Of a stretch of DNA of 5,671 bases, positions 1-5,671 are shown one piece after another (position 1 is the first letter of the stretch; the number at the start of each line of letters is the position of its first letter). This DNA is from Dehalococcoidales bacterium (lineage in GTDB: Bacteria; Chloroflexota; Dehalococcoidia; Dehalococcoidales; RBG-16-60-22). The stretch covers positions 1-5,671 of the forward strand of contig JAOAEN010000094.1 in the NCBI GenBank assembly GCA_026416775.1. The letters run 5' to 3'. The position numbers and the translations under genes are program-made. The notes below the pieces were generated by a model. It searched no databases, was not told the origin of the DNA, and saw only the letters and a program-made list of their open reading frames with translations.

Positions 1-978
1 CCCTATGACACCGGGCTTGACCTGGAGCTGCTTTACGAGATCGGTGAGTACTTTGCCAGCGTGAGCAACAAGTACCGCCTCCTCTTCACCGCGGAGACCA
101 CGCGCCCCAGCGTGAACGTGCTCCTCCACCAGATCCCCGGCGGCATGCTTTCCAACCTGGTAAGCCAGCTCCGCGAGCAGAACGCCCTTGATAAGTTCAG
201 TCAGGTGCTTGAGGAGGTGCCCCGCGTGCGGGCAGATCTGGGCTATCCACCCCTCGTGACCCCGACAAGCCAGATCGTCGGCATTCAGGCGGTGCTCAAC
301 GTCCTTGCCGGCGAGCGTTACAAGCAGGTAACGCAGGAGGTCAGGAACTATCTCCTCGGGCATTACGGCAGGCCACCCGGTCCGATAAATGAAGAGGTGA
401 GGAAAATGGTGGTGGGGGACGAGAAACCCATCACGGTGCGACCGGCAGACCTCATCCCGCCGGAGCTCCCCAAACTTCAGGAAGAGGGACACAAGCTGGG
501 CATCATCCACCGCGAAGAGGACCTCATCACCTATGCCCTTTACCCGCAGGTGGCGGTGAAGTTCCTGCGCGGTGAACTGAAAGAAGAGGCCCTGCCCACA
601 CCCGAACAGGCCCCGGCCAAAAGCCCCACGCCGCTGGAACTGCCCATGGAATTCAGTGTGGACGTTGACGGCGAGGTCTTTAACGTCAGGGTCACCTCGG
701 TGCTCGGGAAAACGGTTGAGGTGGAGAAGAAAAACAACAAGCCCAAGGAAGTCCCGGCGGGTGCCGTTGTCTCTCCCATGCAGGGCATGATCCTGTCCAT
801 AAAAGCGAAGGTCGGAGACAGGGTCAAGAAGGGCGATACCCTGCTTGTCATCGAAGCCATGAAGATGCAGAACCAGATCCATGCCCCTCATGACGGCACG
901 GTGAAGGAAATCCTCACCTATCAGGGTGAACTGGTGAACTCGGGTGACGTCCTGATGATCGTTGACAGTAATATCTAG
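1..978 (+). CDS. pycB: Pyruvate carboxylase subunit B (carboxyltransferase + biotin carrier), 5'-truncated by window edge
   Basis: The C-terminal 325 codons of the subunit that moves the carboxyl group from biotin to pyruvate, giving oxaloacetate. The frame is open from base 1, so the gene starts upstream; the family usually has about 560-650 residues, so most of the N-terminal TIM-barrel transferase domain is missing. Seen here: the conserved carboxylase domain (about residues 20-190, including PGGMLSNL and [11 protein letters not shown]), a Pro/Ala-rich linker (about 195-215), then the biotinyl domain (about 255-325) with EAMKM, whose biotin-accepting Lys is codon 288 (bases 862-864), 37 residues before the end, the usual distance. 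The GTG at 61 is an internal codon, not the start. It ends in TAG, 14 bases before pycA. The same architecture occurs in the alpha subunit of the sodium-pumping oxaloacetate decarboxylase, but the adjacent biotin carboxylase gene favours ATP-dependent pyruvate carboxylase. Confidence 0.93.
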   Translation, partial: PYDTGLDLELLYEIGEYFASVSNKYRLLFTAETTRPSVNVLLHQIPGGMLSNLVSQLREQNALDKFSQVLEEVPRVRADLGYPPLVTPTSQIVGIQAVLNVLAGERYKQVTQEVRNYLLGHYGRPPGPINEEVRKMVVGDEKPITVRPADLIPPELPKLQEEGHKLGIIHREEDLITYALYPQVAVKFLRGELKEEALPTPEQAPAKSPTPLELPMEFSVDVDGEVFNVRVTSVLGKTVEVEKKNNKPKEVPAGAVVSPMQGMILSIKAKVGDRVKKGDTLLVIEAMKMQNQIHAPHDGTVKEILTYQGELVNSGDVLMIVDSNI

Positions 979-980
979 TT

Positions 981-984
981 GAGG
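981..984 (+). promoter_or_regulatory. Ribosome binding site of pycA
   Basis: GAGG eight bases before the ATG at 993, lying just after the pycB stop codon. It supports the ATG at 993 as the start and translation of pycA from the same message as pycB. Confidence 0.6.
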
Positions 985-992
985 CGGGCAAG

Positions 993-2480
993 ATGAAAAG
1001 GGTCCTTGTTGCCAACCGCAGCGAAATTGCCATCCGCGTGATGCGGGCATGCCGCGAGCTCGGTCTTACTTCCATCGCCGTCTATTCCGAAGCCGACCGG
1101 GAAGCGCTCCATGCCAGATACGCCGATGAAGCCTACTACCTCGGTCCGGCACCGGCAAGCGAAAGCTATCTCAATATCAAGAAGATCATCGAGATTGCCA
1201 AGGAATGCCATGCCGATGCCATTCACCCCGGCTACGGTTTTCTTGCCGAGAACCCGAGCTTTGCCTACGCCTGCGAAAAGGAAGGGATCAAGTTCATCGG
1301 TCCTTCCAGCCGTGTCATCGAGCTCATGGGCAACAAGGTCGCCGCCCGGCAGGAGATGAAAAAGGCGAAGGTACCGGTTGTCCCCGGCACCGAGGAATGC
1401 GTGACCGATTTCCACCTTGCCCGGGACATTGCCGCCGAAATCGGCTATCCCGTCATCTGCAAGCCCGCCGGCGGTGGCGGTGGCATCGGCATGAAGATCG
1501 TCAACAACGAAGACGAACTGAAGACAGCCATCGAGTCCTCGCAGGCGATCGCCGCCTCAACCTTCGGCATCCCGGACGTTTACATTGAGAAATACCTGCC
1601 CCACCCGCGGCATATTGAATTCCAGATCCTGGGTGATGCCCACGGCAACGTGGTCCACCTCGGCGAGCGCGAGTGTTCCATCCAGCGCCGCCCCCAGAAG
1701 CTCATCGAAGAATCACCTTCCCCCGCCCACCCCCCCTAGCTCCGCGCCGAGATGGGTGCTGCGGCGGTCAGGGCTGCCAAATGGGTCAACTACGAAGGGG
1801 CGGGGACGATTGAATTCCTCTATTCCGACGGCAAGTTCTACTTCCTGGAAATGAACACCCGCATCCAGGTGGAGCACCCGGTCACCGAGATGGTCACCGG
1901 GATTGACATCGTCAAAGAGCAGATAAGAATTGCCAGCGGGCTGCCCCTGAGCTTCAAGCAGAGCGATGTCCAGCCCCGTGGCTGGGCGATTGAATGCCGC
2001 ATCAACGCGGAAGACCCGCTCAACAACTTCGCCCCCTGCCCCGGTAAGCTGCGCGGCTACCGCTCGCCGGGCGGTGTCGGCATACGTGTGGACAGCGGCG
2101 TTTACACCCGCTACACCATCCCGCCGCACTACGACCCGATGATCTCCAAGCTGATTGCCTGGGGCAGGGACCGCAACGAAGCCATCGCCCGGATGCGCCG
2201 GGCACTTTACGAATACGTCATCGTCGGCCTCAGAACCAATATCCCTTTCCACAAGGCGGTTATGGAAAACCCGCGCTACGTTAAGGGAGAACTTTCCACC
2301 CATTTCCTTGAGACCGAGACCACGCTCCTTGAAGATATGAAGAAGATAATCGAGCGGGAAAAGCCGCTTGAGGAGAAGCTCTCCCAGATCTTCGACGAAA
2401 GGAAAAAGGCAGCCGCTATCGCCGCCGCCATAGCGGTGGCAAGCCTTTCCCAGCCCAAAGCAAAGGGGACAAACACGTAA
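993..2480 (+). CDS. pycA: Pyruvate carboxylase subunit A (biotin carboxylase), interrupted by an in-frame TAG at 1737-1739
   Basis: ATP-dependent carboxylation of the biotin on PycB with bicarbonate. Read through the stop, the product is 495 residues, close to the roughly 500 of stand-alone PycA. Order: N-terminal biotin carboxylase domain ([13 protein letters not shown] at 4-16), ATP-grasp domain with Lys115, Lys157, a Gly-rich loop (160-164) and His207/Glu209, then the C-terminal domain. After the stop, Glu274, Glu286, Asn288, Arg290 and Arg336 match E. coli AccC Glu276, Glu288, Asn290, Arg292 and Arg338 at a constant offset of two, the same offset as before the stop (His207 against His209), so no indel is involved. 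One conserved residue is lost: the RRHQK motif reads RRPQK (Pro234). The Ala/Lys-rich tail after about 450 is typical of PycA and absent from AccC. As written, the gene gives a 248-residue fragment lacking catalytic residues, hence inactive; a sequence error is the likelier explanation. AccC is the alternative identity, disfavoured by the pycB neighbour and the tail. Confidence 0.9.
1692..1739 (+). other. Aberrant patch in pycA ending in the premature TAG
   Basis: Within 48 C-rich bases five codons depart from the residues most often seen in this family: CCC for His (1692-1694), TCA for Ala (1713-1715), CAC for Leu (1728-1730), CCC for Thr (1731-1733) and TAG for Glu (1737-1739). Each is explained by one transversion: A to C twice, G to T twice, T to A once. 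The consensus residues are from my knowledge of the family, and Ser at the second site also occurs in genuine family members. Flanking sequence on both sides is fully conserved and in the same frame. Confidence 0.7.
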
Positions 2481-2596
2481 AGCCCTCCCGCACGGAGACC
2501 CGCGCATAAAAAGACAGGGCACCGGTGGAGTGGTGAAGTGCCCTGTCCGCTGGTTGTAATGGGGAGAAAACTTCCCTTCCCCGATTGACCCTCCGC
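2481..2596. other. Convergent intergenic region between pycA and acr3
   Basis: 116 bases between two genes that point at each other. Apart from the hairpin at 2508-2547 I see no gene or site in it. No hairpin followed by a T-run is visible on the + strand, so how pycA transcription ends is not evident here. Confidence 0.7.
2508..2547 (-). terminator. Rho-independent terminator of the arsenic operon
   Basis: GACAGGGCAC (2513-2522) and GTGCCCTGTC (2538-2547) are perfect inverted repeats separated by 15 bases. On the - strand the hairpin is followed at once by five T (A at 2508-2512 on the + strand), and it lies about 50 bases after the acr3 stop. On the + strand the stem has the A-run before it and no T-run after it, so it should act mainly on the - strand operon. 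Confidence 0.85.
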
Positions 2597-3676
2597 CTAT
2601 GCCGTGCTTGTCTTGTCCACCGCAAAGTATCTCTTCCTGAAGTAAAGCGCCACATTCACCAGACTGATGAGCACCGGTACCTCCACGAGCGGACCGATGA
2701 CCGCGGCAAATGCCTGCCCCGAGCCGATGCCGAAGACCGCCACCGCCACGGCGATGGCAAGCTCAAAGTTGTTGCTTGCCGCGGTGAAGGCGATGCTCGT
2801 CGTCTTGGCATAGTCGGCGCCGATCCTTTTCCCCATGTAGAACGAGACAAGGAACATGATAACGAAATAGATGAGGAGCGGCACGGCGATCTTGAGCACG
2901 TCCAGCGGTATCTGCACGATGAGCTCGCCCTTGAGCGAGAACATAACCACGATGGTGAAAAGCAGCGCCACCAGAGTGATGGGACTGATCCTGGGAACGA
3001 AGACGCGTTCATACCATTCATATCCCTTGGAACGCAGCAGCGAAAAGCGCGTGATCACGCCGGCCAAGAAGGGAATGCCCAGGTAGATGAACACGCTTCG
3101 GGCAATCTCGAGCATGGTCACTTCCACGCGCGAGCCGGCAAGCCCGAACCACTGCGGCAGCACGGTGATGAAGATCCATGCGTAGACGGTATAGAAAATG
3201 ATCTGGAAAACGGAGTTGAAGGCGACCAGTCCCGCCGCATACTCCCGGTCGCCCCGGGCAAGCTCGTTCCAGACGATAACCATGGCGATGCACCGTGCAA
3301 GCCCGATCATGATGATCCCGTACATGTATTCCGCATTCGGCCAGAGCCTGCCGAGGAAGAGTATCGCCAGGAAAAACATGAGCACGGGACCGATAATCCA
3401 GTTCTGGACAAGGGAAAGGACAAGCACCCGCCAGTTGCGGAAGACCTGCCCCATTTCCTCATAGCGCACCTTGGCAAGGGGTGGGTACATCATCAGGATA
3501 AGCCCGATGGCAATCGGGATTGATGTCGTGCCCACGGAAAAGTAGTCGATGGCATCGGCAACAGACGGGACGAAGTAGCCCAGCCCGACGCCCAGTGCCA
3601 TCGCCAGGAAGATCCAGAGTGTGAGAAAACGGTCAAGAAAGGAAAGCCTACCGGTAACTGCTGACGGTTCTGCCAT
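2597..3676 (-). CDS. acr3: Arsenite efflux permease, Acr3 family
   Basis: Inner-membrane carrier expelling arsenite, probably driven by the proton gradient. It has 359 residues, the normal size, and about ten hydrophobic segments as in the bile/arsenite/riboflavin transporter superfamily. The family-defining stretch [16 protein letters not shown] (125-140) is present; Cys129 is the only cysteine in the protein and corresponds to the essential Acr3 cysteine. The second signature, [17 protein letters not shown] (300-316), carries Glu305, matching the conserved Glu reported important in Acr3. The ATG is the only plausible start: an in-frame TGA lies five codons upstream with no other start codon between. 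Its best Shine-Dalgarno (GGAAGGA) is about 15 bases away, so translation may be weak or coupled to the gene before it, whose stop is 24 bases upstream. It is the last gene of the operon. Some databases label such proteins ArsB, but the fold is Acr3, not E. coli-type ArsB. Confidence 0.95.
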   Translation of the reverse strand: MAEPSAVTGRLSFLDRFLTLWIFLAMALGVGLGYFVPSVADAIDYFSVGTTSIPIAIGLILMMYPPLAKVRYEEMGQVFRNWRVLVLSLVQNWIIGPVLMFFLAILFLGRLWPNAEYMYGIIMIGLARCIAMVIVWNELARGDREYAAGLVAFNSVFQIIFYTVYAWIFITVLPQWFGLAGSRVEVTMLEIARSVFIYLGIPFLAGVITRFSLLRSKGYEWYERVFVPRISPITLVALLFTIVVMFSLKGELIVQIPLDVLKIAVPLLIYFVIMFLVSFYMGKRIGADYAKTTSIAFTAASNNFELAIAVAVAVFGIGSGQAFAAVIGPLVEVPVLISLVNVALYFRKRYFAVDKTSTA

Positions 3677-3700
3677 TTCAGTAAGTTCTCATCCTTCCGT

Positions 3701-3937
3701 TCATTTATCTGCCTTCGCCACAATATCTGCAAGGAAGCCCATCACCTCCCTGGCAGATGCCTCATCACCCGCTCCGTTGATGGTGATGTCGCGGGCATGC
3801 ACGATCACGCCGAAGTCCTTATACCGGAAGGAGGCGACCGGGACTTCAGCGTTATAGGCGCAGCCCTCGATTGCCCTCCCTATAACGGGCAGGGCATCGC
3901 TTATATCATGCTTCAGCTTGATGACGGCACGCGTCAT
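3701..3937 (-). CDS. Small conserved-looking protein of unknown function in the arsenic operon (78 aa)
   Basis: I do not recognise a named family. It is a soluble 78-residue protein with no signal peptide or membrane segment and one cysteine (Cys26, in EGCAYNAE). The pattern suggests strand (3-8), helix (12-24), strands (33-38, 42-47, 50-53) and a C-terminal helix (58-75). The order and spacing, with a YN motif, a short hairpin and INGAGDEASA leading into a helix, recall one repeat of the TATA-binding-protein fold; this is only a visual resemblance. It lies 24 bases before acr3, in the same direction, behind trx and a micro-ORF. The ATG follows AAAGGA with no spacer, a poor arrangement, so translation may depend on coupling to the upstream micro-ORF. 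No in-frame start lies upstream before a TGA. It is probably a real gene because its codon pattern gives a well-ordered protein and it fills its place in a compact operon. Confidence 0.75.
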   Translation of the reverse strand: MTRAVIKLKHDISDALPVIGRAIEGCAYNAEVPVASFRYKDFGVIVHARDITINGAGDEASAREVMGFLADIVAKADK

Positions 3938-3958
3938 TCCTTTACCCCCCGCTCACTC

Positions 3959-4027
3959 TCAACCACCGTCGCCGATAATGATCTTCAGTTTATAGTCCTC
4001 AAACGGGGACTTCTTCTTTCCCGGCAT
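3959..4027 (-). CDS. Micro-ORF (22 codons) with strong ribosome binding site, possibly frameshifted
   Basis: Starts at ATG 4027-4025 behind the best Shine-Dalgarno in the window and encodes 22 residues: a basic start (MPGKKKSPFEDYKLK) followed by IIIGDGG and TGA. It is in the same frame as the 78-aa gene, separated from it by TGA-GAG-TGA and five more codons. Skipping one T at the stop would extend it to 30 residues (adding ESERGVKE) and place its TGA over the ATG of the 78-aa gene as ATGA, a classic coupled junction. So it may be a short real protein, a frameshifted or mis-sequenced 30-residue protein, or a leader coupling trx to the next gene. No homologue is known to me. Confidence 0.45.
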   Translation of the reverse strand: MPGKKKSPFEDYKLKIIIGDGG

Positions 4028-4032
4028 GTCTA

Positions 4033-4039
4033 CCTCCTT
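4033..4039 (-). promoter_or_regulatory. Near-perfect Shine-Dalgarno before the micro-ORF
   Basis: AAGGAGG on the - strand, five bases before the ATG at 4027 and directly after the trx stop codon. It is the strongest ribosome binding site in the window, yet the frame it serves stops after 22 codons. Confidence 0.75.
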
Positions 4040-4291
4040 CTAGCCACTATTTTTCATCGCGGTGGTGATGAAGGTCGTTACCTCAGCCTTGGTGGGAACG
4101 CGCCCGGAACAGACCAGTTTCTCATCAATGACAAGCCCCGGGGTCGTCAGGATAGGGTACTCCATGATCCTCTTGATGTCCCTGACATGCTCGATCTCCG
4201 CCGCAATGCCAAGCTCGCTCACCACCTCCCGCGTGATTTTCTCCAGAGCCTCGCATTTCGCACAACCTTTGCCCAGTACCTTGATCTTCAT
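4040..4291 (-). CDS. Small redox-active thioredoxin-fold protein (TM0996/MTH895 type)
   Basis: 83 residues, the usual length of these minimal thioredoxin/glutaredoxin-like proteins. The redox motif CAKC (Cys10-Cys13) follows the first strand (IKVLGKG), and the conserved threonine-cis-proline pair (Thr50-Pro51 in YPILTTPGLVID) precedes the strand that packs against it; GRVPTKAEV begins the last helix. Cys61 is a further cysteine. It is cytosolic, with no signal peptide. Proteins of this type are often found next to ArsP-type permeases, where they may reduce or hand over a thiol-reactive substrate such as trivalent arsenic; the physiological partner is not established. It starts 12 bases after the arsP stop. 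AGGAG lies only two bases before the ATG, unusually close, but an in-frame TGA just upstream excludes an earlier start. Confidence 0.9.
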   Translation of the reverse strand: MKIKVLGKGCAKCEALEKITREVVSELGIAAEIEHVRDIKRIMEYPILTTPGLVIDEKLVCSGRVPTKAEVTTFITTAMKNSG

Positions 4292-4303
4292 GACTCCTCA
4301 TTT

Positions 4304-5341
4304 CTAGCCGCTTATCCGGCCGAAGGTATAGCCTGCCAGTGCCGCCATGATAACAACGAATGAGACGTAGGTGATCATCTTTCTGAAGCCCATGATCCTT
4401 GCCAGCGTAAACATCGCCGGCAGCGAAAGCGCCGGACCGGCAAGAAGCAGCGACAGCGCCGGCCCCCTGCCCATTCCCAACTCCATGAAAGCCCTAACGA
4501 TGGGCACCTCAGTTAAAGTGGCAAAATACATGAGTGAGCCAGCAAACGAGGCAATGAAGCTGGCAAGAAGATTGTTACTTCCCACCCAGCTTATCACCCA
4601 GTCCTGCGGGATCAGCACGGTGAGGATGCCGGCAACAAAGACGCCGAGCAGCAGCCAGGGGATGATGAGACGGGTAAAATGCAGCGTCTCTTTAAGCCAC
4701 TGTACCACCTCGCCCCGGCGGAACCAGCGAACGGTAACGGCAACGAGAGCCACGAGGAATACCCCCAGGGCAACCCAGTTCCTGGAGGCAGCGCCGACCA
4801 GTATTCCCACGAGAACCCCGATAAAGAGCACCTGCTGCCAGACGGGCTTGCCCGAAGGGCCCTCCGCAAGCAGAGCAAAGGCCTTCTCATCCGGCTGGTT
4901 CTTTTCCTTACGGAAAACCAGCGCCATGGCCAGCCCGATCAGGACAGAAAAGGCCACCGCCAGCACCGCGCGCCCCAGCCCGATGTCATAGCCAAGCAGC
5001 CGGGCTGAATAGACGATGGCAAGGACGTTGATTGCCGGCCCCGCGAAGAGAAAGGCTACCGCCGGCCCGATGCCGGCACCCTTCTTATAGATACCGGCAA
5101 AAAGCGGGAGCACCGTGCAGGAGCACACCGCAAGAACCGCTCCGGATACCGCAGCCACAGGATACGAAACCCACTTGTTTGCCGATGGGCCGAAGTATTT
5201 CAGGATTGCTCCCTGCGAGACAAATGCGGCAATACCTCCGGCGATGAAGAGTGCCGGCACAAGGCAGGTAATGACATGGGCAGAAAGATACTCCACAAGC
5301 CCGTTCCAGCCACCTTTGAGCAGTTCCAGAAAAAATGACAC
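4304..5341 (-). CDS. arsP: ArsP-type permease (DUF318 family), probable organoarsenical efflux
   Basis: A 345-residue polytopic inner-membrane protein of the predicted permease family PF03773. About eight to ten hydrophobic segments are seen in two groups joined by a hydrophilic loop (about 143-170). The first half carries the signature AVCSCTVLPLFAGIYKKGAG (71-90) with Cys73 and Cys75, followed by AGPAINVLAI (100-109); the second half has TEVPIVRAFMELGMGRGPA (277-295) followed by AGPALSLPAM (301-310), an evident internal repeat of the same unit. Characterised ArsP proteins export trivalent methyl- and aromatic arsenicals rather than inorganic arsenite; that is the inferred role, though the family also includes permeases of unknown substrate. 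The start is GTG: an in-frame TAA lies five codons upstream with no other start between, and AAAGG precedes it by nine bases. It lies 26 bases after the arsR-like stop and 12 before trx. Confidence 0.9.
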   Translation of the reverse strand: MSFFLELLKGGWNGLVEYLSAHVITCLVPALFIAGGIAAFVSQGAILKYFGPSANKWVSYPVAAVSGAVLAVCSCTVLPLFAGIYKKGAGIGPAVAFLFAGPAINVLAIVYSARLLGYDIGLGRAVLAVAFSVLIGLAMALVFRKEKNQPDEKAFALLAEGPSGKPVWQQVLFIGVLVGILVGAASRNWVALGVFLVALVAVTVRWFRRGEVVQWLKETLHFTRLIIPWLLLGVFVAGILTVLIPQDWVISWVGSNNLLASFIASFAGSLMYFATLTEVPIVRAFMELGMGRGPALSLLLAGPALSLPAMFTLARIMGFRKMITYVSFVVIMAALAGYTFGRISG

Positions 5342-5367
5342 CGGTACAAACCTTTATCGCGCAAAAG

Positions 5368-5580
5368 CTAGGCTCTGGCACGAGATGCCCGCGGGACATC
5401 CTGCATCCTGGTCGCACAACGCACCCCCACCCGCACCGCTCCTGCAAGGCGCCTGCGGTCCTCGCGGACGAGGGCACTTCCCCCAATCTCCACTGCCACC
5501 GCCCTGAGGAGGAGCGAAAGAGATCTTCCCATTCCTTCCTCATCGATGGAATACAGTACCCAGTGCCCTTCCTTCCTCAT
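5368..5580 (-). CDS. arsR: ArsR-family repressor, C-terminal fragment joined to foreign sequence
   Basis: The end of an ArsR/SmtB winged-helix repressor, the usual As(III)-responsive regulator of such operons. EGHWVLYSIDEEG matches the beta-wing that follows the recognition helix (compare GKWVHYRL in E. coli ArsR), then a hydrophobic helix (SLSLLLRAVAVEI) and a charged stretch (REDRRRL) form the dimerisation end. The recognition helix and the usual CVCDLC-like metal site are not present. The last ~20 residues (Arg/Ala-rich) look unlike the family and may be an extension. Upstream of about 5580 the open frame no longer encodes ArsR but a GNAT C-terminus, so the true 5' half is missing. Position 26 bases before arsP fits a repressor as first gene of the operon; its promoter and operator would be beyond the window. 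Confidence 0.7.
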   Translation of the reverse strand: MRKEGHWVLYSIDEEGMGRSLSLLLRAVAVEIGGSALVREDRRRLAGAVRVGVRCATRMQDVPRASRARA

Positions 5581-5670
5581 CCCTACTTTTTCAAGCAATT
5601 TAATAGAATTGTTATTTCTAACATCGGTTATAGCAATAACTCTGTGTTTGTTTAAATCATTGAATATATA
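5563..5670 (-). pseudogene. GNAT acetyltransferase C-terminal fragment, fused in frame to arsR
   Basis: About 36 residues entering from the window edge: LNKHRVIAITDVRNNNSIK, then LLEKVGMRKEGH. This is the well-known end of the acetyl-CoA-binding region in RimJ/RimL-type N-acetyltransferases (HR-x-A, D-x-x-N-x-x-S, LLEK-x-GM-x-x-EGH). What should follow, an aromatic-rich strand with a D/E-Y-L-Y-like element, is absent and ArsR wing sequence follows instead. By hand count 5581-5671 has 24 G or C in 91 bases (26%), against 83 in 120 (69%) for 5401-5520, so this piece probably comes from another genome or a distant locus. It is most likely a chimeric join, less likely a genuine recombination. Confidence 0.72.
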
Positions 5671-5671
5671 C

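Noticed and set aside
61..63. GTG at 61 as the start of the biotin-carrier gene
   Set aside because: The frame is open and conserved back to base 1 ([17 protein letters not shown] is carboxyltransferase sequence), so this is an internal valine.
1737..1739. TAG in pycA as a pyrrolysine or other read-through codon
   Set aside because: The site aligns to an ordinary surface Glu, and TAG is the normal terminator here for pycB, acr3, trx, arsP and the arsR-like frame.
1752..2480. Second half of pycA as an independent gene starting at ATG 1752
   Set aside because: No ribosome binding site precedes it, it begins in the middle of a conserved domain, and it is in frame with the first half without any gap.
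1713..2522. Long open frame on the - strand opposite pycA (269 codons)
   Set aside because: No recognisable domain, low-complexity Gly/Val/Arg content, and it covers conserved biotin carboxylase sequence; it also overlaps the terminator.
2561..2582. GGGGA...TCCCC as a + strand terminator for pycA
   Set aside because: Only about five pairs around a long loop, and no T-run follows.
2585..3523. Long open frame on the + strand opposite acr3 (312 codons)
   Set aside because: Its product is very rich in His, Asp, Glu and Lys with no domain, the usual reverse image of a hydrophobic membrane protein gene; acr3 on the - strand has clear family motifs.
3938..3961. Two in-frame TGA codons between the micro-ORF and the 78-aa gene as selenocysteines in one fused selenoprotein
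   Set aside because: The downstream gene has its own ATG, no convincing SECIS-type hairpin is evident just after the TGA codons, and a U-x-U motif in this Gly-rich stretch matches no family I know.

Overview
The window is about 5.7 kb of GC-rich bacterial DNA (drops sharply only in the last ~90 bases). It holds two convergent gene groups. The gene content (a two-subunit pyruvate carboxylase, and an arsenic cluster built on Acr3, ArsP and a small CxxC redox protein with no visible arsenate reductase) suits an anaerobic bacterium, for example a clostridial or desulfobacterial lineage. The sequence alone does not fix the taxon.

Positions 1-2480, + strand: the 3' part of pycB (carboxyltransferase/biotin-carrier subunit; its N-terminal half lies outside the window), then after 14 bases pycA (biotin carboxylase subunit). 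Together they make oxaloacetate from pyruvate, bicarbonate and ATP. pycA is broken by an in-frame TAG at 1737-1739. The reading frame and the family alignment continue without any gap on both sides, and the stop sits in a short C-rich patch where several residues depart from family consensus, all explicable by single transversions. This looks more like a base-calling or consensus error than gene decay, but only reads can decide.

Positions 2481-2596: convergent intergenic region with a perfect 10-bp hairpin followed by five T on the - strand, the terminator of the arsenic operon.

Positions 5671-2597, - strand, in transcription order: the end of an ArsR-like repressor, arsP (organoarsenical permease family), a small thioredoxin-fold protein with a CAKC motif, a 22-codon micro-ORF with a very strong ribosome binding site, an unrecognised 78-aa protein, and acr3 (arsenite efflux). 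Spacings are all below about 30 bases, so this reads as one operon: ArsR senses As(III), Acr3 exports arsenite, ArsP probably exports trivalent organoarsenicals, and the redox protein probably serves one of the permeases.

The most unusual points are (a) the interrupted pycA, (b) the right edge, where an AT-rich C-terminal GNAT acetyltransferase fragment runs in frame straight into the ArsR C-terminus through a shared Met-Arg-Lys-Glu-Gly-His stretch, most likely a chimeric join, and (c) the micro-ORF plus the 78-aa protein between trx and acr3, which have no known role; the 78-aa protein faintly resembles half of a TATA-binding-protein fold.
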